64,000 bases of DNA from Homoserinibacter sp. YIM 151385 (GTDB taxonomy: Bacteria > Actinomycetota > Actinomycetes > Actinomycetales > Microbacteriaceae): positions 1,984,001 through 2,048,000 of the forward strand of contig NZ_CP115175.1 in assembly GCF_027912415.1 (NCBI RefSeq). Reading direction: 5' to 3'. Numbering within the stretch: position 1 is the first letter of the stretch; each line of letters opens with the position of its first letter. The notes under the pieces are model-generated. The model was not told the origin of the DNA. It ran no database searches and saw only the letters and a program-made list of their open reading frames with translations. Both the position numbers and the translations under genes were made by a program. Positions 55,255 to 63,640 of the stretch are shown piece after piece.

Positions 55255-56417
55255 GCCTCGCCCTCCTCGAGGATCCGGCCCGCCCGGATGCGGACGACAT
55301 GGCCGGCGAGCTCCTGGGGGACGTCCTCGAAGACGGCCGCCGTGATGAGCACCTGCTCGTAGTCCTTCACCGCGTCGGCGAGGCGGAGGCGCCGGGTCGC
55401 ATCCAGCTCCGCGAAGACGTCGTCGAGCACGAGCACCGGATCGCCCGTCGGGGAGTCTCGACGCAGGATGCCGGCCGCAGCCAGCTTGAGCGACAGGGCG
55501 AAGGACCACGACTCGCCGTGGCTGGCATAGCCGCGCGCCGGGAGGCCGTTGAGCTGCAGCTCGAGGTCGTCGCGGTGGGGTCCGACGAGCGTCAGGCCGC
55601 GATCCAGCTCCTGCCGGCGCACCCGTGCGAGCGAGTCGCGGAAGGCGGCCGCGGTCTCGACGACATCCCGCCGGCCGTGCACCGCATCCCCCTCCGACAC
55701 GGGCTCGTCATCGGGCTGCTCGCCGAGGACGCTCAGCCGCATGGCGAGCTGCGCGACGTGCTCCTCGCCGGCGATCGCGCGGTACGCGTCCGCGGCGAAG
55801 GGCTCGAGCTCGGCCACGAGCTCGAGCCGCGCCACCACGAGCTCTGCGCCGAGGGCGATGAGCCGCTCGTCCCAGACCTCGAGCGTCGAGAGGTCGCCGT
55901 GCCGCGCGGCCGCGCGGGCGGTCTTGAGCAGCGTGTTGCGCTGCCGGAGCACGCGCTCGTAGTCGCCGATCACCCCCGCGAAGCGGGGTGCGCGCTGGAC
56001 GAGCAGCTGATCCAGGAAGCGACGGCGGCCGGAGGGCTCGCCGCGCACGAGCGCAAGGTCCTCGGGGGCGAACAGCACGCTCGAGACGTGGCGCGGGAGG
56101 TCGCGCGGCTTCGCGGGGGCGCGGTTCACCTGGGCGCGGTTCGCGCCCAGGCGGTTCAACTGCAGCTCGACGAGCAGCCGGCGATCACCCGAGGCGAGCT
56201 GCGCGCGGACGATCGCCGCATCCATCCCCTGACGCACGAGCGCCTGATCGCTCGAGACGCGGTGCGAGCCGAGCGTCGCGAGATAGCCGATCGCCTCGAC
56301 GAGGTTCGTCTTGCCCTGGCCGTTGCGGCCGACCAGCAGGTTCGGGCCCGGGTGCAGCTCGAGCTCCGCCTCCGCGTAGTTGCGGAAGTCGGAGAGCTGC
56401 AGGTGCGTGACGATCAC
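55251..56417 (-). CDS. recF: DNA replication and repair protein RecF
   Basis: 388 residues of an SMC-like ATPase. Walker A is VGRNGQGKTNLVEAIGYLA, the signature region is ESWSFALSLKLAA, and Walker B is VLVLDDVFAELD. It loads RecA at gaps together with RecO/RecR. The GTG at 56417 begins 22 bp after dnaN, and the 6-phosphogluconate dehydrogenase gene often found here in relatives is absent. Confidence 0.96.
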
Positions 56418-56439
56418 GCCGGGCGGGCCCGTCGCCCGA

Positions 56440-57585
56440 TCAGCGCAGCAGCAGGTTGGGCTGCAGCAGGTACTTGTAGTCGTCGGAGCCCGGCTGCTCC
56501 TTCGACGACTGGCTCGTGATGAGCACCGGCCCCGGCTTGTTCGGGTTCTCGGTCTTCGTGAACGAGATGCGCACGAACTCCGAGTGGACGGCGCTGAGGC
56601 CGTCGAGCAGGAAGGAGGGCTTGAGCGACACGACCGTGTCCTCGCCGACGAGGTGCGCGTCGATCGTCTCCGAGGCCTGCGCCTGCTCGGAGCCGGCCGC
56701 CTCGAGGGTGAGGCCGTCGATCGAGAAGCTGAAGCGGAGGGCCGCCTCGCGCTCGAGGACGAGCGAGACCCGGCGCGTGGCCTCGACGAGCTCGGCCGTG
56801 TTGATGACCGCGTAGTTCTCGACCGTCTCGGGGAACAGACGGCGCACCGGCGGGAAGTTGCCCTTGATGAGGAGCGAGGTCACCGTCTTCTTCTCGGCGC
56901 TGAAGGCGATGAGCTCGCGCTCGTCGGTGCGGACGATCGAGACGGCGACGGTGCCGCTGTGCCCGAAGGTCTTGCCGATCTCGGAGAGCGTGCGCGCCGG
57001 CACCAGCGCGGTCGCGCCCTCGGCGCTCGTCGAGCCCGAGTCCCAGTCGATGGAGCGGACCGCGACGCGGTAGCGGTCGGTCGCGACGAGGGAGATGCTG
57101 TTGTCGGCGACCTCGAGCTGGACCCCGGTGATCACGGGGGTGACGTCGTCGCGGGATGCGGCGACGGCGACCTGCGAGACCGCGGCCGCGAAGTCCTCGG
57201 CCGGGAGGACGCCCGTGCGCTCGCCCACGCTCGGCAGGGTCGGGTACTCCTCGACCGGCATGCTCAGGAGCGTGAACCTGGCCGAGCCGCAGCTGACCGC
57301 GATCTTGCCGTCGACGGTCGAGAACTGGACCGGCGCGTTCGGGAGGCGGCTGGCGATGTCGGCGAGGAGGCGGCCGGAGACGAGCGCGGTGCCGGGCTCG
57401 TCGACCTCGGCCGTGATCTCGGTCTGCGACGAGACCTCGTAGTCGAAGGACGAGAGGGTGAGCGAGCCGCCCTCCGCCGTGAGGAGCACGCCGCTGAGGA
57501 TGGGCTGCGTCGTCCGCTGCGGGAGGAGCTTGACCGCGAAGGACACGGCCTCGCTGAAGACGTCGCGATTGACCTGGAACTTCAC
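56440..57585 (-). CDS. dnaN: DNA polymerase III beta sliding clamp
   Basis: 381 residues from GTG 57585 (preceded by AAGGGG); an upstream-open frame is not used because family proteins start KFQVNRDVFSEAV. Three clamp domains are seen, with the C-terminal NPNKPGPVLITSQ and final YLLQPNLLLR near the peptide-binding pocket. It is the processivity ring for polymerase III and the partner of NucS and repair enzymes. Confidence 0.96.
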   Translation of the reverse strand: MKFQVNRDVFSEAVSFAVKLLPQRTTQPILSGVLLTAEGGSLTLSSFDYEVSSQTEITAEVDEPGTALVSGRLLADIASRLPNAPVQFSTVDGKIAVSCGSARFTLLSMPVEEYPTLPSVGERTGVLPAEDFAAAVSQVAVAASRDDVTPVITGVQLEVADNSISLVATDRYRVAVRSIDWDSGSTSAEGATALVPARTLSEIGKTFGHSGTVAVSIVRTDERELIAFSAEKKTVTSLLIKGNFPPVRRLFPETVENYAVINTAELVEATRRVSLVLEREAALRFSFSIDGLTLEAAGSEQAQASETIDAHLVGEDTVVSLKPSFLLDGLSAVHSEFVRISFTKTENPNKPGPVLITSQSSKEQPGSDDYKYLLQPNLLLR

Positions 57586-57747
57586 AGACGGAACCCCTTG
57601 TCGTGCTCGAGATGGCGTGGGGGTCAATACTCCCACAGCGATCCTGTCACAGGGACGGCGGGATCAGGGCGGGGAGGCGGACCCCGTCGCTCGTCTCGCC
57701 TCCCATCCACAGGAGGTTGCGGCACGGAGCCGGATCATCTTCTCTCG

Positions 57748-57964
57748 TTAAACGTCTTAACGCCTGTGGAGACTGTGGACAACTCCGGCGATGCCTTTTC
57801 GCGGCGGGGAACTACACGCGTGTGAGTTGTTGACGAGCTGTCGATGACCGCGGCGGCATCCGTGGAGACGCGTGCCATGGCCGATCCGGAATCCACAGGG
57901 CGACCATGATCTGTGCACAGGCCCCTCCGGCGTTGTCCACGACTTTCCACAACTTCTCCACATG
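57748..57964. other. oriC: Chromosomal origin region (oriC), dnaA-dnaN gap
   Basis: The 495-bp gap 57586-58080 holds no gene. DnaA boxes: TGTGGACAA (57776-57784, minus strand TTGTCCACA, perfect), TTGTCCACG (57935-57943), TTTCCACAA (57946-57954) and weaker TTCTCCACA (57956-57964). It also has an AT-rich inverted repeat CGTTAA-n5-TTAACG (57748-57764), a candidate unwinding point or dnaN promoter element, and the near-palindrome at 57811-57830. Confidence 0.8.
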
Positions 57965-58080
57965 TGGGAAGTGGAGTCCCCAGAACAGGGGGCAGGAGGG
58001 GGTTCTTCCGGTCTCCGACACGGCGGCTGGAGCGCGCGGATGCCGGTGACGGCATCCGACGGCCGGCGGACCGGCGCGGC

Positions 58081-59481
58081 TCAGCGGTAGCGCTGGTCCT
58101 GCTTGATGCGGCTCGTCAGCTCCGTGACCTGGTTGTAGATCGAGCGGCGCTCCTTCATGAGCTCGCTGATCTTCTTGTTCGCGTACATCACGGTCGTGTG
58201 GTCGCGGTTGCCGAAGAGCTGCCCGATCTTCGGCAGCGAGAGGCTCGTGAGCTCGCGGCACAGGTACATCGCGATCTGCCGCGCCGTGGCGACCGCCTGG
58301 CTCCGGCTCGAGCCGTAGAGGTCGTCGACCGTGAGCTTGAAGTAGTCCGCGGTGTGGTTGATGATGTCGACCGGCGCGATGACGTTGTCCTCGTCGAGGG
58401 TGATGAGGTCCTTGAGCACCGTCTGCACGAGCTGCAGGTCGACCGCCGTGCGGTTGAGGTTCGCGAAGGCGGTGACGCGGATGAGCGTGCCCTCGAGCTC
58501 GCGGATGTTCGAGGAGACCTTCGTCGCCATGAACTCGAGGATGTCGTGCGGCACCTGCAGCTTCTCGCTCTGGGCCTTCTTCCGCAGGATCGCGATGCGC
58601 GTCTCGAGATCGGGCGCCTGCACGTCGGTGATGAGGCCCCACTCGAAGCGCGACCGCATCCGGTCCTCGAATCCCGTGAGGTGCTTCGGCGCGACATCGC
58701 TCGTGATCACGACCTGCTTGTTGTGGTCGTGCAGCGTGTTGAAGGTGTGGAAGAACGCCTCCTGCGTCGAGTCCTTCCCCTGGAGGAACTGGATGTCGTC
58801 GATGAGGAGGATGTCGATCTCGCGATAGCGGGTGTTGAAGACCGAGCCGCGGTTCGAGGCGATCGAGTTGATGAAGTCGTTCGTGAACTCCTCGGAGCTC
58901 ACGTAGCGGACGCGGATCCCCGGATACAGGTTCTCGGCGTAGTGGCCGATCGCGTGGAGGAGGTGCGTCTTGCCGAGCCCGGAGTCGCCGTAGATGAAGA
59001 GCGGGTTGTAGGACTTCGCGGGCGCCTCCGCGACGGCGACCGCCGCAGCGTGCGCGAAGCGGTTCGAGCCGCCGATGACGAAGTTGTCGAAGTTGTACTT
59101 CGGGTTGAGCCGGCTGTCGCCGCGGGTCGCCTGGATGGGCGGTGCGGTGTCCTCGACGTAGGAGATGGAGGCGGCCGTCTCCTCGACGGGCTTGAGGACC
59201 TCCGTGCGGATCTCGGGGTTCACGACGATCGCGAAGTTCTGGACGCCGAACTCGCCGCCGGTCGACGAGATGGCGTCGAGGAGTGGGATGCGGATCCGCT
59301 GCTCGAGCATCCCGCGGGTCAGCTCGTTCGGGACCTCGAGGTAGAGGGTGCCGGCGAGCACGCCCTTCGGCTCGACGAGGTTGATGAAGCCGTGGAGCTG
59401 CGGCGTGATGCGGGTGTCGTCGCCCAGCCGGGCGGTGACGGCATCCCAGAGCTCGCGGGTCGCGTCGGCTTCGTCGGCCAT
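58081..59481 (-). CDS. dnaA: Chromosomal replication initiator DnaA
   Basis: 466 residues from ATG 59481, which has a GAGGAAG site; the open frame upstream merely reads through DnaA boxes. Domain I is short and acidic (MADEADATRELWDAV), domain III has Walker A GDSGLGKTHLLHAI, Walker B ILLIDDIQFLQGKDSTQEAFF, and the box-binding domain IV ends GQLFGNRDHTTVMYANKKI. It melts oriC and recruits the helicase. Confidence 0.97.
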   Translation of the reverse strand: MADEADATRELWDAVTARLGDDTRITPQLHGFINLVEPKGVLAGTLYLEVPNELTRGMLEQRIRIPLLDAISSTGGEFGVQNFAIVVNPEIRTEVLKPVEETAASISYVEDTAPPIQATRGDSRLNPKYNFDNFVIGGSNRFAHAAAVAVAEAPAKSYNPLFIYGDSGLGKTHLLHAIGHYAENLYPGIRVRYVSSEEFTNDFINSIASNRGSVFNTRYREIDILLIDDIQFLQGKDSTQEAFFHTFNTLHDHNKQVVITSDVAPKHLTGFEDRMRSRFEWGLITDVQAPDLETRIAILRKKAQSEKLQVPHDILEFMATKVSSNIRELEGTLIRVTAFANLNRTAVDLQLVQTVLKDLITLDEDNVIAPVDIINHTADYFKLTVDDLYGSSRSQAVATARQIAMYLCRELTSLSLPKIGQLFGNRDHTTVMYANKKISELMKERRSIYNQVTELTSRIKQDQRYR

Positions 59482-59509
59482 GTCGTGCGCTTCCTCTCGA
59501 CGGGATGGG

Positions 59510-59550
59510 TTATCCACAGGATTATCCACGCTGTGGGCGATCTGTGGAAA
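59510..59550. promoter_or_regulatory. DnaA boxes upstream of dnaA
   Basis: TTATCCACA (59510-59518, perfect consensus), TTATCCACG (59522-59530) and a minus-strand TTTCCACAG (59542-59550) lie directly before dnaA. They may serve autorepression of dnaA or form a second origin cluster. The rest of 59551-59660 shows nothing clear. Confidence 0.85.
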
Positions 59551-59665
59551 CCCGTGGGGAGAACCAGCACAGCGACCGACCTTGCGACACGCCCGGGATT
59601 CACGGCGCGCCGTTCCCCGCCGGTGGCGACGGCTCGTGCATGATGGGCGTTTGCCCTGCGCAGTT

Positions 59666-59694
59666 TGACCCTCGGCATCCGGGGGCCTATCTTT
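59666..59694 (+). promoter_or_regulatory. rpmH promoter
   Basis: TTGACC (59666-59671) and TATCTT (59689-59694) are 17 bp apart, the best housekeeping sigma promoter in the window; transcription would begin near 59701, leaving a leader of about 75 nt before rpmH. Confidence 0.75.
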
Positions 59695-59777
59695 AATCAG
59701 TTGACGCAGCCCCCGGCTGCAACCTGATCTTCCCGGTCGCGACCATCCCGGTCCCTCGCCGGGCGTTGGAGACCACT

Positions 59778-59915
59778 ATGAGCAAGCGAACCTTCCAGCC
59801 GAACAACCGCCGTCGCGCCAAGGTGCACGGCTTCCGTCTGCGCATGCGCACCCGCGCCGGCCGCGCCATCCTGGCCGCCCGTCGTCGCAAGGGCCGCACC
59901 GAGCTCTCCGCCTGA
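59778..59915 (+). CDS. rpmH: 50S ribosomal protein L34
   Basis: 45 residues, [20 protein letters not shown] and onward, matching L34 end to end ([22 protein letters not shown]). It is the smallest gene of the origin cluster, highly basic, and part of the large ribosomal subunit. It is divergent from dnaA and first in the operon rpmH-rnpA-yidD-yidC-jag-rsmG. Confidence 0.97.
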   Translation: MSKRTFQPNNRRRAKVHGFRLRMRTRAGRAILAARRRKGRTELSA

Positions 59916-59923
59916 CCCGTCCC

Positions 59924-60268
59924 GTGCTCGCGAAGGCGAACCGGGTGGTCCGCGCGCAGGACTTCCGCCTGACCGTGCGCCGCGGTCGACGGTCGACCTC
60001 GCCGACCTCGGTCGTCTATCGCCTCGAGCGCGGCTCGGACGAGCCCATGCGATTCGGCTTCATCGCCTCGCGCGCCATCGGCAACGCCGTCCAGCGGAAC
60101 CGGTGGCGTCGTCGTCTCCGGGCCATCGGCCGGGAGATGGTGGATGCGGGGGCCGTCGGCGCGGACGTCGTGGTCCGTGGGCTCCCGGGCTGCGCCGATC
60201 GCGACTTCCACGAGCTCCGCGAGGAGCTGCAGACGGCGATGCGCCGGACCTCGTCGGTGCGGGCATGA
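59924..60268 (+). CDS. rnpA: Ribonuclease P protein component
   Basis: 114 residues starting at GTG 59924, eight bases after rpmH. The RNA-binding signature RAIGNAVQRNRWRRRLRAIGRE is complete, and the start LAKANRVVRAQDFRLTVRRG is typical. It assists the RNase P RNA in trimming tRNA 5' ends. The stop overlaps yidD (ATGA). Confidence 0.95.
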   Translation: MLAKANRVVRAQDFRLTVRRGRRSTSPTSVVYRLERGSDEPMRFGFIASRAIGNAVQRNRWRRRLRAIGREMVDAGAVGADVVVRGLPGCADRDFHELREELQTAMRRTSSVRA

Positions 60269-60579
60269 TCCGCGGGCTCGGGCAGAGCATCCTGCTGCTC
60301 CCCCGCAACGTCTGCGTCGTGATCCTCCGCGTCTACCGCGCGGTGATCTCGCCGCTCTACGGCCAGGTGTGCAGGTACTACCCAAGCTGCTCGGCTTATG
60401 CTCTCGAAGCGATCCAGCGCCACGGCGTCGTGCGCGGGATCTGGCTCGGGACGAAGCGGATCGCGCGCTGCCACCCCTGGGCCGCGGGCGGCGTCGACGA
60501 CGTCCCCGGGCACTTCGACCCTCCCCGACACCGCATCACCCGCTTCGGCTTCGTGCTCGCGGGCAATGGAAAGGCCTGA
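60265..60579 (+). CDS. yidD: Membrane protein insertion efficiency factor YidD
   Basis: 104 residues with an amphipathic N-terminus (RGLGQSILLLPRNVCVVILR) and the family core RVYRAVISPLYGQVCRYYPSCSAYALEAIQRHG, then RIARCHPWAAGGVDDVP. It helps YidC insert inner-membrane proteins. The overlap with rnpA fixes the ATG at 60265. Confidence 0.94.
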   Translation: MIRGLGQSILLLPRNVCVVILRVYRAVISPLYGQVCRYYPSCSAYALEAIQRHGVVRGIWLGTKRIARCHPWAAGGVDDVPGHFDPPRHRITRFGFVLAGNGKA

Positions 60580-60587
60580 CACCCGGC

Positions 60588-61589
60588 ATGGACATCATCG
60601 GCACCATCCTCTGGCCCATCAAGTGGGTCATCGAGGCGATCCTCGTCGGGTTCCACACCCTGCTCGAGCTCCTCGGCATGGATCCGGCGGCCGGCCTCAC
60701 CTGGGTGCTCTCGATCGTCGGCCTGGTCCTCATCGTGCGCGCCGCGCTCATCCCCATCTTCGTGCGCCAGATCAAGAGCCAGCGCAAGATGCTCGAGGTC
60801 GCGCCCCAGCTCAAGAAGATCCAGGACAAGTACCGCGGCAAGAAGGATCAGTACTCTCGCGAGGCGATGCAGCGAGAGACCATGGAGATGTACCGGAAGG
60901 CCGGCACCTCGCCGTTCGCCTCGTGCCTCCCCCTGCTGATCCAGATGCCGATCTTCTTCAGCCTCTTCTCGGTGCTCAACGAGGCGAAGCCGCAGCCCGA
61001 CGGGAGCTTCCGCGCGGGCGTCGGCCTCCTCTCGCAGGAGCTGTCGGAGCAGTTCGGCAGCGCCTCGCTCTTCGGGATCGCCCCGCTGCGGTTCAGCATC
61101 CAGAGCTCGCTCGAGCAGGACCCGGTCAACTGGACCGTCATCATCATCGCCGCCGTCATGGTCATCCTCATGACCGCGTCGCAGTTCATCACGCAGCTGC
61201 AGATCATGTCGAAGAACCAGAGCCCCGAGATGATGGCCAGCCCGATGTTCCGGCAGCAGCGCATCCTGCTGTACATCCTCCCCCTCGTCTTCGCCTTCTC
61301 CGGCTTCGCCTTCCCCATCGGCGTGATGTTCTACTGGCTCGTCTCGAACTTCTGGACCATGGGCCAGCAGTTCCTCGTGATCCGCAACATGCCGACGCCG
61401 GGCAGCGAGGCGGCGCTCGCCCGCGAGGCACGCCTCGCGAAGAAGAACCGCGCCCGCATGGCGGATGACGCGCAGACGCTGGCTGAGGAGCAGGTCGCGG
61501 AGATCGAGCAGAAGAAGGTCACGACCCAGCGCCAGCAGCCGGTGGGCAAGAACCGATCGAAGAAGTCCGGCGGCGGCGCCAAGAGATGA
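60588..61589 (+). CDS. yidC: Membrane protein insertase YidC/Oxa1
   Basis: 333 residues with the five-helix Oxa1 core: a first helix WVLSIVGLVLIVRAALIPIF with the conserved arginine, a cytosolic hairpin (KSQRKMLEVAPQLKKIQDKY), FASCLPLLIQMPIFFSLFSV and FPIGVMFYWLVSNFWTMGQQF. A basic C-terminal tail (KKNRARMADD..., GKNRSKKSGGGAKR) probably binds ribosomes. It lacks the large periplasmic domain of proteobacteria. Confidence 0.96.
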   Translation: MDIIGTILWPIKWVIEAILVGFHTLLELLGMDPAAGLTWVLSIVGLVLIVRAALIPIFVRQIKSQRKMLEVAPQLKKIQDKYRGKKDQYSREAMQRETMEMYRKAGTSPFASCLPLLIQMPIFFSLFSVLNEAKPQPDGSFRAGVGLLSQELSEQFGSASLFGIAPLRFSIQSSLEQDPVNWTVIIIAAVMVILMTASQFITQLQIMSKNQSPEMMASPMFRQQRILLYILPLVFAFSGFAFPIGVMFYWLVSNFWTMGQQFLVIRNMPTPGSEAALAREARLAKKNRARMADDAQTLAEEQVAEIEQKKVTTQRQQPVGKNRSKKSGGGAKR

Positions 61590-61601
61590 CGGGATCCCCC
61601 C

Positions 61602-62108
61602 ATGACCGATGCAGTGAAGACCGAGCGCGCGTCCGGTGACGAGCCGACCGAGCAGGAGCTCGTCGACGAGGGCGACATCGCCGCGGACTACATCGAGGAG
61701 CTCCTCGACCTCGCGGACATCGACGGCGACATCGACATCGATGCCCGCGGCGGCCGCGCCTACCTCTCGGTGACGGCCTCGGGCGAGTCGAATCTGTCGC
61801 TCATCGCCAAGCCGGAGACCGTCACGGCCCTGCAGGAGCTCACCCGCCTCGCCGTGCAGAGCAGCACGGGGCGTTTCTCACGTCTCATCCTCGACGTCGG
61901 AGGATCGCGCGACGCCCGCGCGTCGGAGCTCGCCGCGCTCGTCGACCACGCGGTCGAGCGCATCGAGGCGGGCGCCACCACGGCATCCCTGCCCCCGATG
62001 TCCTCCTACGAGCGCAAGCTCGTGCACGACATCGTCGCCGATCGCGGTCTCACCTCGCAGTCCGAGGGCGAGGGTCGCGACCGCCACACGGTGATCACGC
62101 GCGCCTGA
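61602..62108 (+). CDS. Jag/KhpB RNA-binding protein (KH-R3H)
   Basis: 168 residues: an acidic N-terminus, a KH-like domain (about 70-115, LIAKPETVTALQELTRLAVQ) and a C-terminal R3H domain (MSSYERKLVHDIVADRGLTSQSEGEGRDRHTVI). The Jag_N module is absent, as in other actinobacteria. Homologues bind RNA and affect elongation. It lies 12 bp after yidC. Confidence 0.92.
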   Translation: MTDAVKTERASGDEPTEQELVDEGDIAADYIEELLDLADIDGDIDIDARGGRAYLSVTASGESNLSLIAKPETVTALQELTRLAVQSSTGRFSRLILDVGGSRDARASELAALVDHAVERIEAGATTASLPPMSSYERKLVHDIVADRGLTSQSEGEGRDRHTVITRA

Positions 62109-62110
62109 CG

Positions 62111-62126
62111 CGTTTCACGTGAAACA
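62111..62126. promoter_or_regulatory. parS site 1
   Basis: CGTTTCACGTGAAACA matches the 16-bp parS consensus at 15 positions and fills almost the whole 21-bp spacer between the Jag gene and rsmG, replacing any ribosome site for rsmG. ParB would load here for chromosome segregation. Confidence 0.95.
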
Positions 62127-62129
62127 TCG

Positions 62130-62813
62130 ATGAGCGAGATCCGCGGGACCGACTCCCCCACTCCCCCGTCGACGGTGCCGACCGAGCTCGAGCTCGAGCC
62201 CGCGGCCGCCGAGTCGCTGTTCGGCGAGCGGCTGCCGCTCGCCCGCGCCTACACCTGGGAGCTCGCGCGCCGCGGCGAGGAGCTGGGACTCGTGGGGCCG
62301 CTCGAGGTCCCGCGCCTGTGGACGCGGCACGTGCTCAACTGCGCGCTCGTCGCGCCGCTGCTGCGCGGGCGGGTCGCCGACATTGGGAGCGGGGCGGGCC
62401 TTCCCGGGATCGTCCTCGCGATCGCGCGCCCCGATCTGGAGTTCGTGCTCGTCGAGCCGATGGAGCGCCGCGTCGACTGGCTCCGCTCGGAGCAGCAGCG
62501 GCTCGGCCTGGAGAACGTCACGGTGGAGCGCGCTCGCGCCGAGGAGCTCGGCCCGCATCGCGGCGAGTTCGATCAGGTGACGGCGCGGGCGGTCAGCGCC
62601 CTCTCGAAGCTCATCCCCATCACCGCTCCCCTGCTCAAGCCCGGTGGCGAGCTCGTGTTCATGAAGGGTGCGCGCATCGAGGAGGAGATCGAGGCGGCGC
62701 AGAAGGCGATCAAGAAGGCGCGACTCGAGAGCGTGTCGACCGTCGTGCTCGGCGAGGGCGTGATCTCCGAGGTCACGCGCGTCTTCCGCGCGACGAAGCC
62801 GGCGTCCGCCTGA
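62130..62813 (+). CDS. rsmG: 16S rRNA (guanine-N7)-methyltransferase RsmG
   Basis: 227 residues. The SAM motif VADIGSGAGLPGIVLAIARP and later RAVSALSKLIPITAPLLKPGGELVFMKG mark GidB/RsmG, which methylates G527 of 16S rRNA; loss often gives low-level streptomycin resistance. A Pro-rich N-terminus of about 25 residues precedes the domain. The ATG at 62130 has no ribosome site because parS occupies the spacer, so coupling to the upstream gene is likely. Confidence 0.95.
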   Translation: MSEIRGTDSPTPPSTVPTELELEPAAAESLFGERLPLARAYTWELARRGEELGLVGPLEVPRLWTRHVLNCALVAPLLRGRVADIGSGAGLPGIVLAIARPDLEFVLVEPMERRVDWLRSEQQRLGLENVTVERARAEELGPHRGEFDQVTARAVSALSKLIPITAPLLKPGGELVFMKGARIEEEIEAAQKAIKKARLESVSTVVLGEGVISEVTRVFRATKPASA

Positions 62814-63140
62814 GTCGGTCGTGACTCGGGCTCGGCCTCGGGTTCGCGCGCGGTCGGCGCGCGGTGACCGGCGGGGCCGGCAACGTGATCCAGTGCGGTC
62901 ATGCAGGCCGTCTGTTCGGATCCAGCGCACCGGGGCGGATGGACTTCGTCGACAACGTGGCTGAGGCGACGGGATGTGATCGGACGCGTCCGGAGCGGGC
63001 TTCGTTGGCGGCATCAAGGCCGTGCGGATGGTTCGCTTGAATGTCGGTCGTATGAGATGGGGGTTTCACGTGAAACATCACCGCGAGCGATGTCTTCTCT
63101 CGCCGCCCCGGGACGTGACGATATCGGTCCTCGTCTGATT
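62814..63140. other. Non-coding region downstream of rsmG
   Basis: No gene is seen. Overlapping open frames on both strands lack ribosome sites and family motifs. A parS site lies at 63062. A GCGCGCGGTCGGCGCGCGG stretch near 62853 could form a weak terminator. Confidence 0.6.
63062..63077. promoter_or_regulatory. parS site 2
   Basis: GGTTTCACGTGAAACA matches the parS consensus at 15 of 16 positions, 951 bp from the first site, in gene-free DNA. Two sites close to oriC and to the expected parAB locus form a segregation centre. Confidence 0.95.
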
Positions 63141-63640
63141 GCGCGGCGCGGTCGGCTGGTGATGGTGGGCGATGGCGCGATGCTCCGCGACGGGATTCTC
63201 CCCCTCCCTCTCCCCCGGCTCGCGCGATCACGGCGGGCAGACGCCGTACGTCCGGATCACGGGCGGCGATGCGGGCCGCTCCCCCAGTGCCCAGGGCGGT
63301 GGGCTGGTGGTGGTCGGCGATGGCGCGATGCTCGCCGATGATGGACTGCGAGTCGACGTCCGACGATGTGGTGGCGCCGTGATCCTGCGCGAGGAGTGCA
63401 GGCCTTCCCCGGCTCGCGCGGTCGCGCTGGGCCGACCCTTCGCCGCAGAATGACGGACGGTGATGTGGACCGCTCTCCGAGTGCGCGGGGCGGTGGGGCT
63501 GATGGCGGTCGGCGATGGCACGATCCTGCACGACGGGCTTCCGGCCCCCGCTCGCGTCGCGCGGGCGCGTCCGGCGGAGGCCGCACGTCCGGGTGACGGA
63601 CGGGGCTGTGGGGTCAGGTGGTCGCCCACCGTCGGAGCTC
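63141..63640. repeat. Three degenerate tandem repeats in gene-free DNA near parS
   Basis: The core GGCGATGGCGCGATGCTC recurs at 63168-63185 and 63316-63333 (identical) and at 63511-63528 (two changes), giving units of 148 and 195 bp. The units also share a leading GGCGGTGGGCTG-like segment and a trailing half of about 90 bp from CTCGCGCG to GTGCCC or GTGCGC. No frame is conserved well enough to be a gene. An eroded repeat array is the best description. Confidence 0.7.

Noticed and set aside
63141-63640. CRISPR array
   Set aside because: Three repeats of 148-195 bp with diverged sequence and no short identical direct repeats or cas genes.
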